Source of the DNA: Candidatus Omnitrophota bacterium
Lineage (GTDB): Bacteria; Omnitrophota; Omnitrophia; Omnitrophales; JACROU01
Assembly (NCBI GenBank): GCA_016206875.1
Contig: JACQQR010000101.1
Coordinates: 1 to 12,171 of the forward strand
DNA length: 12,171 nt
Reading direction: 5' to 3'
How positions within the stretch are numbered: the first letter of the stretch is position 1; every line of letters starts with the position of its first letter. Below, piece by piece: positions 6,991-12,171 of this stretch. Below the pieces are notes generated by a model that did no database searches, was not told where the DNA came from, and saw only the letters and a list, made by a program, of their open reading frames with translations. Position numbers and translations under genes: made by a program.

Positions 6991-7472
6991 TCCTTTCGCT
7001 GGTTTTGATTTTTTTTGAATTATTTTTTGGCCGGGTGTTAGAGCTGGGCATGATTCGCCCTGATTTATTTTTAATTTATATTGTTTTCTGGTCCTTCGTG
7101 ATCGACCGCCGCAGCGCCCCGCTCGTTGCTCTTCTACTAGGTTTTGTGCGGGATGTCTTTTCCTCGGGTTTTTTTGGGGCGGAGACATTCAGCTATTTTG
7201 CCGCGGCGTGTCTGATTTCTATGTTGAGTTTAAAGGTGGAACGCACGAATATTCTGATTCAAGGAGCCACAAGTTTTATATTTGCACTCTTCCAATTCTG
7301 GATATACGCCCTGATAGTTTTGCTGTGCAGCCCTTCTCCCGAATTTCCCCGAAATTTCTTCTGGCTTAGTTTTCTTCATTCCTTGTATACTGCCTTCTTA
7401 GCGGTTTGGATGATTGGAGCGCTTGAGCGCTGTATATATTTCCGGTCGTCCCGAGCCCATCTTCTGGCCTAG
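6960..7472 (+). CDS. mreD: Rod shape-determining protein MreD
   Basis: MreD is a polytopic inner-membrane partner of MreC in the elongasome. The 170-residue product is highly hydrophobic with about five membrane segments (roughly 10-28, 33-50, 52-70, 75-92, 100-125, with a further one near 138-158). It carries the family pattern: MIRPDLFLIYIVFWSF followed by GFVRDVFSSGFFGAETFSY, matching the conserved 'rPdl.li' and 'Gf..D......lG...f.y' segments. The GTG start at 6960 overlaps mreC by 31 bases and follows a strong GGAGGAGG. MreD sequences are divergent, so the assignment relies on these motifs plus its fixed position between mreC and PBP2. Confidence 0.93.
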   Translation: MLGQKARRAVILSLVLIFFELFFGRVLELGMIRPDLFLIYIVFWSFVIDRRSAPLVALLLGFVRDVFSSGFFGAETFSYFAAACLISMLSLKVERTNILIQGATSFIFALFQFWIYALIVLLCSPSPEFPRNFFWLSFLHSLYTAFLAVWMIGALERCIYFRSSRAHLLA

Positions 7473-7509
7473 AACCGAATTTTTTTCCAGAGTGACGACG
7501 AATCCTACG

Positions 7510-9306
7510 ATGCGATATCAGATTTTTCGCGGTGTCATTGTATTCCTTTTCGGACTGCTTCTTGCGGGCCTGTTTTATACGCAGGTGGTTGAAGGCCCGC
7601 GCTTATATCGCAAAAGCGAGCACAACCGGATACGCTTGATTCCTCTGGCCGCGTCTCGCGGCGATATATACGACAAAAACGGCCTGCTTCTAGCAACCAG
7701 CCGTCCCTCCTACAACATTTCTATTCTTCCCGGAGATCTGGATCCGAAGGATCTTCCCGAGTTGGCGCGCGTTCTAAAAATCAGCCGTCAAGAAATAGAA
7801 GAGAAAATTAAAAAAGCAAAAAAAGTTCCCTTTATGCCGGTGGTGCTGGCCCGCGGCGTCGATTTACAAACTTTATTCCTGATTGAAGAGAAAAGGCCGG
7901 ATTTTGAGGGTGTGATTGTGCAAGTGGAGTCCATCCGGAGTTATCCCTTGGGAGAAAAGGCGGCTCATTTGGTGGGTTATGTAGGGATGGTGTCGAAGCA
8001 GGAATTGGATCAAGATGAGGAAAAAAAGTTTCAAAGCGATGATAGAGTCGGGCGCATGGGAATTGAAAAGGGATTGGATTCCGTGCTTCGGGGTGAAAAC
8101 GGCGGTCTTCAGGTGGAAGTGGATTCACGGGGAAGGCAGACCCAGATTCTCTCTGAGCGCAAAACGCAAAAAGGGCGGGATATCACGCTTACGATTGACG
8201 GGCGTTTGCAGTCGCGTATCGAAGAATTATTTCAAAATAAAAAAGGTGTAGTGGGAATGATGGACTTAAAAACCGGCGGCATTCTGGCTTGGGTGAGCGA
8301 GCCTTCTTTTGACCCAAACATTTTTGTGGACCCCGCCCGCATGAAAGAAAGAGGGATACTGCTCAAAAATCCGTCACACCCGTTGATTGACCGGGGGCTG
8401 CGGGCTACCTATCCTCCCGGATCCTTGTTCAAAATCGTGACCGCTTTGGCCGCGCTTGAAAAAAACAAGGTCAATGAACGCACCAGTTTTTTTTGTAATG
8501 GGTTCTTTCGGCTCGCGCCCGGCTCGCGTCCCTTCAAGTGCTGGTACCGGAGAGGCCATCAAGCGATGAATCTTGTGACGGCGCTGGAGCGCTCGTGCAA
8601 TGTATTTTTCTATAATCTGGGCCGCATGCTCCAGGCCTCAGAAATTGCCTCGATGGCGCGCCGGCTGGGGCTGGGTCAGGCCCAGGATGTGGAAGTGACG
8701 TACATCCGGGGAAATGTTCCGGATGAAAATTGGAAGCAGGAACGTTTTCATGACCGGTGGTATCAAGGCGAGACCATCAGTTATGCGATTGGCCAGGGCT
8801 ATCTTTCTGTAACGCCGCTTGAACTCATGCGCATGATGGGCGCTCTGGCGCTTGAAACGGAAATTCCTCCGGCGCATTTTGTGGAAAGCGGGCGTCTTGC
8901 GCGTAAAAAACTGAATGTCAGTCCCGAAGACATTCAACTGGTGAAGAAAGGACTTTTCAAGGTGGTTCAGTCCGATTACGGAACAGGGCAGTATGGCCGG
9001 GTAGATTTTATGAAAATGGCCGGCAAAACCGGCACGGCGCAAGCCGCCCGCGGAGAAGATCACGCCTGGTTTGGCGGTTTTTTTCCTTTTGAGCGGCCCG
9101 AAGTCGCCTTCATTTGTTTTGTGGAGCACGGCAAATCCGGGGGATTGGTGGCCGGAAAATTAATGCATGAAGTAGTCAAGGCCTGGCGAGACCTGCAAGA
9201 GAGGGGCCGGGAAATGGAAATCAAGGCTCCCGCAGCTCACAAGCTCAAACTTCAACCGGTTCGTTCTTTCGAAACCCCGGTATCCTCCTCCCATGTTCGC
9301 CAATAA
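7510..9306 (+). CDS. mrdA: Penicillin-binding protein 2, elongation-specific transpeptidase
   Basis: A class B PBP that cross-links new peptidoglycan along the cell side wall with RodA. Numbered from ATG 7510 (598 residues), it has a membrane helix at about 7-27, a PBP dimerisation/pedestal region beginning near ASRGDIYDKNG (about 50), and a C-terminal transpeptidase domain. The active-site motifs are complete: SLFK with nucleophile S305 and K308, SCN at S362-N364, and KTGTA with K506-G508. The reading frame is open further upstream to a TTG at 7414 (inside mreD) and a GTG at 7492; the ATG is preferred because it places the membrane helix at the N-terminus, but no clear ribosome site marks any of them. 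The stop overlaps the rodA start by 14 bases. A C-terminal tail after the transpeptidase domain is moderately basic and of unknown role. Confidence 0.95.
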   Translation: MRYQIFRGVIVFLFGLLLAGLFYTQVVEGPRLYRKSEHNRIRLIPLAASRGDIYDKNGLLLATSRPSYNISILPGDLDPKDLPELARVLKISRQEIEEKIKKAKKVPFMPVVLARGVDLQTLFLIEEKRPDFEGVIVQVESIRSYPLGEKAAHLVGYVGMVSKQELDQDEEKKFQSDDRVGRMGIEKGLDSVLRGENGGLQVEVDSRGRQTQILSERKTQKGRDITLTIDGRLQSRIEELFQNKKGVVGMMDLKTGGILAWVSEPSFDPNIFVDPARMKERGILLKNPSHPLIDRGLRATYPPGSLFKIVTALAALEKNKVNERTSFFCNGFFRLAPGSRPFKCWYRRGHQAMNLVTALERSCNVFFYNLGRMLQASEIASMARRLGLGQAQDVEVTYIRGNVPDENWKQERFHDRWYQGETISYAIGQGYLSVTPLELMRMMGALALETEIPPAHFVESGRLARKKLNVSPEDIQLVKKGLFKVVQSDYGTGQYGRVDFMKMAGKTGTAQAARGEDHAWFGGFFPFERPEVAFICFVEHGKSGGLVAGKLMHEVVKAWRDLQERGREMEIKAPAAHKLKLQPVRSFETPVSSSHVRQ

Positions 9307-10378
9307 CATTTTTCGGGGGTTCAATTGGGGGCTATTTTCTCTGGCCATGATGCTGTCATTTTTAGGTCTGCTGTTTATTGCCAGCGCTACGGCCGGCCAT
9401 TCTATGGGTTACCTGATACGCCAATTGATGTGGATGGGTTTGGGTGTCGCTGTGCTGATAGTGGTGGTTTGGCTTGGATACCGCTCTTTTTTAAATTTGG
9501 CGTTTATTTTTTATGGCCTGTCGATCCTCCTTTTGGTGTTAGTGATGATCACGGGAGTCAGCGCTAAGGGGGCGCAGCGCTGGCTTGATTTAGGAGTGAT
9601 TGCTCTCCAGCCTTCCGAATTTTGCAAACTTTCAACCATACTGGCGTTGGCGCGATTTTTGGGCGGCCGGAGCCCAAAGAAAAATCATTGGATCACATTT
9701 ATATTGGCCTCAGGAATCGTTATTTTTCCTCTCGGCTTTATTCTCAAACAGCCTGATTTGGGCAGCACCCTGATTTTTATTCCTATTTTTTTCTGTATGC
9801 TTTTTGTTTGGGGCGCCAAACTGCGTTATCTTTTTGGCACCGTTTTACTGGGCGTGGCCGGGATGCCGCTTTTTTGGATGCTCTTAAAGGAATATCAAAA
9901 ACGCCGGCTTCTGGTGTTTATCAATCCCAATATTGACCCCTTGGGCGCGGGCTATAACGCGATTCAGTCGAAGATTGCTGTGGGCTCGGGAATGATTTTT
10001 GGAAAGGGTTGGTTTCAGGGAACGCAAAACCGCTTGCAGTTTATTCCTGAGCATCACACGGATTTTATTTTCAGTGTGATTGGAGAAGAGTGGGGATTCG
10101 TCGGCGCTGCGTTATTAATTATGCTTTTCCTTCTTTTGATATGGCGCGCCACGTTAATTGGCACCCAAACCACGGATATGCCGGCCCGGCTGCTGGTGAC
10201 GGGAATCGTGTCCATGATTGTTTTCCATATATTTATCAACATCGGCATGACAATGGGGATGATGCCCATAGCCGGCCTTCCGCTTCCATTTATTAGTTAC
10301 GGGGGATCTTCACTGATTAGCTCCTTTATTGCTGTGGGACTCTTAATTTCTATTTATAAAACCCGGTCGATATTTTGA
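9293..10378 (+). CDS. rodA: Peptidoglycan glycosyltransferase RodA (SEDS family)
   Basis: RodA polymerises lipid II into glycan strands in the inner membrane and works as a pair with PBP2. The 361 residues contain about ten membrane helices. SEDS-family signatures are present: GAQRWLDLG..LQPSEF.K near 85-110, KQPDLGST near 150, the NRLQFIPEHHTDFIFSVIGEEWGF segment with the conserved loop aspartate at D257, and the C-terminal GMMPIAGLPLPFISYGGSSL segment. The family's essential extracellular aspartate lies in the HTDFIF motif (established for RodA homologues). The ATG at 9293 overlaps the PBP2 stop by 14 bases, a strong sign of coupled production of the two partner enzymes. It is the last gene of the operon; a twin palindrome starts 6 bases after its stop. 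FtsW is excluded mainly by the context. Confidence 0.96.
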   Translation: MFANNIFRGFNWGLFSLAMMLSFLGLLFIASATAGHSMGYLIRQLMWMGLGVAVLIVVVWLGYRSFLNLAFIFYGLSILLLVLVMITGVSAKGAQRWLDLGVIALQPSEFCKLSTILALARFLGGRSPKKNHWITFILASGIVIFPLGFILKQPDLGSTLIFIPIFFCMLFVWGAKLRYLFGTVLLGVAGMPLFWMLLKEYQKRRLLVFINPNIDPLGAGYNAIQSKIAVGSGMIFGKGWFQGTQNRLQFIPEHHTDFIFSVIGEEWGFVGAALLIMLFLLLIWRATLIGTQTTDMPARLLVTGIVSMIVFHIFINIGMTMGMMPIAGLPLPFISYGGSSLISSFIAVGLLISIYKTRSIF

Positions 10379-10426
10379 AAGAAGGTGACTGTCACTAAAG
10401 TGACTGTCACTTGAGGCCGATATTTT
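10368..10426. repeat. 9-bp direct repeats flanking twin palindrome copy 2
   Basis: CGATATTTT occurs at 10368-10376, within the last codons of rodA, and again at 10418-10426, shortly before the downstream gene. Between them lies twin palindrome copy 2. The arrangement looks like a target-site duplication, but copies 1 and 3 have no such flanks, and a 9-bp AT-rich match may be chance. Confidence 0.5.
10384..10411. repeat. Twin palindrome copy 2
   Basis: Two palindromes separated by AA: GGTGACTGTCACT (10384-10396, first base variant) and AGTGACTGTCACT (10399-10411). The central base is T instead of the A seen in copies 1 and 3. It lies between the co-directional rodA and the OmpP1-like gene. 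It is followed by TTGAG rather than a T-run, so it is not a convincing intrinsic terminator, although the hairpins could affect mRNA processing. Confidence 0.92.
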
Positions 10427-10433
10427 CAGCATC

Positions 10434-11837
10434 ATGAAATCACGCCCATTCAGCTTGCTGTTAGTCCCTTTTGTGCTCCTGTTTGTCTTCCACCAAAACT
10501 CCGCCTGGGCCTTGGGCTCAGCCGGTTTTGAAAATGCTTCGTACAGCGCTGAGTCTCTGGCTCAATCCAATGCTGTGGTGGCCCGGCCCGATGACCCCGA
10601 CGCCGTGGTATTCAACGCGGCCGGTCTACCGGATTTAAAAGGCATTCAGTTTTCCAGCAGTCTTGCCGGTCTCAACACCTTCACTCATTTAACAAGCTCA
10701 GCCACCGGCGACGGCGAACACAACACGCCGCAGTTGGCGCTTATTCCTACATTTTTCCTCACCCTGAATCCCGGAAAATTAATGGGGGATAAATTCGGAT
10801 TCGGCATGGGGGTTACTTCACCTTTCGGCACTCACAACCGGTATCATTCAATCGGTAATATCGCCCAGTACACGGGTTTTCGCAATGTGATGAAAATGGT
10901 GGCGGTTAATATTGAAGGCGGTGTGAAACTTCATGAAAAATTATCTATCGGCGGCGGCGCGGTCAGTTACAGTACTTATAATTATGGCCAGGTGCTGAAT
11001 TTCCCCAACTCATTTACTTTGGCGGGCGCAGTTCCCGGCAATACATTTCCTGACGGATTGGCTCGAACAGAAATGCGCGGTTTTGGCTGGGGATGGAATG
11101 TCAGCGCGCTCTATAAAATTACTCCCAAACAAAAACTCGGATTTTTATACCGGAGCCGGGCCACAATTGACGTCCATGGAAATGTAAAAATTGAAGGCCT
11201 AAATGCCCTTTTAGCCGGAACTTTTCCTACTGTTCCCACTTTCCAGACAGGCATCAGTTCGGAAATTGCTTTGCCATCCAATATTACCGTGGCCTATGCC
11301 TATGAGCCTTCCGAAAAATGGGGCGCAGAATTTGATTTAGGGTATACGCGCTGGAGTGTCTTCAGAGATCAAGATATTCATTTCGACAGGCCGAACACCG
11401 TGCTCGTCAGTTTGGGCACCATTCCCAAAAATTCCGAAGATACCTGGAGTTTTCACCTGGGCGGTCATTATAAAGCCAACAAAAAACTGGATCTGATGGC
11501 CGGGGCTTTGCTCTACACGGCGGCGATTCCCAAACATCATTTCACCAATGATATTCCCGACTCCAACCGTGTGGGCGGCACGTTTGGTTTTCGCTACGAT
11601 TTATTCAAAAATGCCACTCTGGATATTGCCTACCTGGCCATGCTCTACACGCGCCGGGCAGTGGATAACCCGACGGTTTTGGCTAAATCCGGACTCAGCA
11701 TCGATGGCCGCTATACTTCCTTCACACAAGAATTCCTGATTACCTTCACCTACCGCTTCGAAGACCCGATGTCTTTCTTCAAAGGAAAGAAAAAGGATGA
11801 CACAAAGATAATAGTTTCCGGCCCTCAGGCGAAATAA
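10434..11837 (+). CDS. FadL/OmpP1-family outer-membrane protein
   Basis: A predicted outer-membrane beta-barrel of the family that takes up long-chain fatty acids or other hydrophobic compounds (FadL, TodX). Residues 1-26 are a signal peptide ending AWA before L27. The mature N-terminus LGSAGFENASYSAESLAQSNAVVAR..DPDAVVFNAAGL matches the family's plug region, with FNAAGL in place of the common 'NPA' motif. The rest alternates amphipathic strands and glycine/aromatic-rich turns, including FGMGVTSPFG near 125 and repeated Y/F-ending strands. The last clear strand ends in FTYRF near residue 442, but about 25 further charged residues follow (FFKGKKKDDTK...), so the barrel's terminal aromatic is not at the C-terminus. 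It follows rodA by 55 bases, with a repeat between, and has no strong Shine-Dalgarno. Substrate cannot be predicted. Confidence 0.9.
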   Translation: MKSRPFSLLLVPFVLLFVFHQNSAWALGSAGFENASYSAESLAQSNAVVARPDDPDAVVFNAAGLPDLKGIQFSSSLAGLNTFTHLTSSATGDGEHNTPQLALIPTFFLTLNPGKLMGDKFGFGMGVTSPFGTHNRYHSIGNIAQYTGFRNVMKMVAVNIEGGVKLHEKLSIGGGAVSYSTYNYGQVLNFPNSFTLAGAVPGNTFPDGLARTEMRGFGWGWNVSALYKITPKQKLGFLYRSRATIDVHGNVKIEGLNALLAGTFPTVPTFQTGISSEIALPSNITVAYAYEPSEKWGAEFDLGYTRWSVFRDQDIHFDRPNTVLVSLGTIPKNSEDTWSFHLGGHYKANKKLDLMAGALLYTAAIPKHHFTNDIPDSNRVGGTFGFRYDLFKNATLDIAYLAMLYTRRAVDNPTVLAKSGLSIDGRYTSFTQEFLITFTYRFEDPMSFFKGKKKDDTKIIVSGPQAK

Positions 11838-11840
11838 AAT

Positions 11841-11881
11841 AAAAAAAAGTGACAGTCACTAAAGTGACAGTCACTTTTTTT
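11841..11881. terminator. Bidirectional terminator-like structure between the OmpP1-like gene and tRNA-Pro
   Basis: Twin palindrome copy 3 is bordered by eight A residues on the left (11841-11848) and a run of seven T residues on the right (11875-11881). Read on either strand it gives stem-loops followed by a U-run, as in an intrinsic terminator. It sits between the plus-strand OmpP1-like gene and minus-strand tRNA-Pro, where termination in both directions would be expected. The stems are of modest GC content (6-bp arms), so efficiency is uncertain. Confidence 0.55.
11848..11875. repeat. Twin palindrome copy 3
   Basis: Two perfect AGTGACAGTCACT palindromes at 11848-11860 and 11863-11875 separated by AA, identical to copy 1 over the core. 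It begins 11 bases after the OmpP1-like stop codon and lies between two convergent genes. Confidence 0.93.
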
Positions 11882-11888
11882 GCAAATA

Positions 11889-11944
11889 TTTCGGGGCGAG
11901 AGGATTCTCCGCCGAAGGCGGACCCGCCTCTGGCGGGGAACCTC
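11889..11944 (-). repeat. Duplicated 3' end of tRNA-Pro interrupted by a GC-rich palindromic element
   Basis: Positions 11889-11906 are identical to 11953-11970, which is the 3' acceptor arm and start of the T-arm of tRNA-Pro. The copy breaks off in the T-loop. After 31 bases made of two hairpins, CCGCC-GAA-GGCGG and CCCGCC-TCT-GGCGGG (11907-11937), GAACCTC (11938-11944) follows, matching the next part of the real T-arm (11972-11978). It therefore reads as a partial tRNA copy split by a palindromic insertion in the T-loop. On the minus strand it lies just after the tRNA gene, so it would be transcribed as its trailer. Confidence 0.75.
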
Positions 11945-11954
11945 TATTGTAATT

Positions 11955-12029
11955 TCGGGGCGAGAGGATTTGAACCTCCGACTCCCTGCTCCCAAAGCAG
12001 GTGCTCTAGCCAAGCTGAGCTACGCCCCG
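11955..12029 (-). tRNA. tRNA-Pro (anticodon UGG)
   Basis: The minus strand folds as a complete cloverleaf. The acceptor stem pairs 12023-12029 with 11956-11962 (seven pairs, first pair C1-G72 as is usual for bacterial tRNA-Pro), with discriminator A at 11955. The D-arm lies in GCTCAGCTTGGCTAGAGC, the anticodon stem is CCTGC/GCAGG with loop TTTGGGA, giving anticodon UGG at 11992-11994 (read on minus), and the T-arm is GGAGG-TTCAAAT-CCTC. CCA is not encoded: the next bases are AAT, so it must be added by CCA-adding enzyme. UGG reads CCA and CCG, and with modification other proline codons. Confidence 0.96.
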
Positions 12030-12042
12030 GTAAAGGGCGCCT

Positions 12043-12072
12043 ATTGTACCGAAATTATTTCAGATTTGTAAA
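12043..12072 (-). promoter_or_regulatory. Promoter for tRNA-Pro
   Basis: On the minus strand TTTACA (12067-12072) and TACAAT (12043-12048) are separated by 18 bases, with five of six matches to each sigma70 consensus box. The predicted start, near 12036, is a few bases before the tRNA 5' end, as expected for a stand-alone tRNA gene. Confidence 0.6.
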
Positions 12073-12118
12073 TAATCCTTCCGCCGGCGGGTGCCTACCA
12101 CTTGATACAGTACTTTTT

Positions 12119-12154
12119 GTCATTCTGAGTGCCCGAAGAGGCGCGAAGAATCTG
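12119..12154. repeat. Imperfect palindrome of a dispersed-repeat type
   Basis: ATTCT (12122-12126) pairs with AGAAT (12147-12151), and inside it GTGCC (12129-12133) pairs with GGCGC (12140-12144, one G-T wobble) around a CGAAGA loop. The CATTCTGAG...GAAGAATC pattern resembles intergenic repeats seen in many bacterial genomes (recollection, not checked). The rest of 12073-12171 shows no gene; it also holds a perfect CCGCCGGCGG palindrome at 12081-12090. Confidence 0.5.
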
Positions 12155-12171
12155 CATTGCCTATCGTAAAG

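Noticed and set aside
7414..7509. Upstream extension of PBP2 to a TTG start within mreD
   Set aside because: It would put about 32 non-conserved residues before the membrane helix and overlap mreD by 59 bases without a ribosome site; the ATG at 7510 fits the family better.
11849..12169. Plus-strand open frame of 106 codons covering the repeats and antisense to tRNA-Pro
   Set aside because: It starts inside twin palindrome copy 3, runs through the repeat region and across the tRNA on the opposite strand, and has no ribosome site or protein-like pattern; it is chance.

Overview
The window is a chromosomal stretch from a Gram-negative, rod-forming bacterium. Evidence for this is an outer-membrane FadL/OmpP1-type barrel with a signal peptide, a complete mreB-mreC-mreD-PBP2-rodA elongation operon, and a periplasmic-facing SurA/PpiD-like protein. 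Base composition is near balanced. The rpiB-glyA-nrdR gene order, together with many short palindromic intergenic repeats, recalls genomes assembled from uncultivated groups such as Omnitrophota or deltaproteobacteria-like lineages. That assignment is inference and no marker here proves it.

Layout: (1) 1-1864, plus strand: the last 16 codons of rpiB (ribose-5-phosphate isomerase B), glyA overlapping it by ATGA, then nrdR after a 7-bp-unit inverted repeat. (2) 1842-2378, minus strand: a short membrane-anchored SurA/PpiD N-domain protein without a PPIase domain, overlapping nrdR tail to tail. (3) 2379-2639: a divergent intergenic region with one copy of a twin palindrome and a run of adjacent inverted repeats that could fold as an RNA leader. 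(4) 2640-4955, plus: a TM/coiled-coil/beta-domain protein, a small exported coiled-coil protein coupled to it by ATGA, and aroA (EPSP synthase). (5) 5000-10378, plus: a good sigma70-type promoter followed by mreB, mreC, mreD, PBP2 (mrdA) and rodA with short gaps or overlaps, the complete lateral-wall synthesis machine. (6) 10434-11837, plus: a FadL/OmpP1-family outer-membrane protein. (7) 11848-12171: a bidirectional terminator-like twin palindrome, a duplicated 3' end of tRNA-Pro interrupted by a GC-rich palindromic element, tRNA-Pro(UGG) on the minus strand with its own promoter, and a further dispersed-type palindrome at the edge.

How the genes work together: GlyA supplies glycine and one-carbon units and NrdR controls ribonucleotide reductase, so the first block is central metabolism. 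AroA feeds aromatic amino acids. MreB filaments with MreC and MreD position the RodA glycosyltransferase and PBP2 transpeptidase for cylindrical growth. The two uncharacterised envelope proteins before aroA sit close to this set and one resembles MreC in architecture.

I do not see a defence system, CRISPR array, prophage or biosynthetic cluster. The unusual content is in the intergenic DNA: three copies of a 28-bp twin palindrome (one flanked by a 9-bp direct repeat), a tRNA 3'-end duplication split by a palindromic insertion, a 7-bp-unit inverted repeat just before nrdR, and a multi-hairpin leader.
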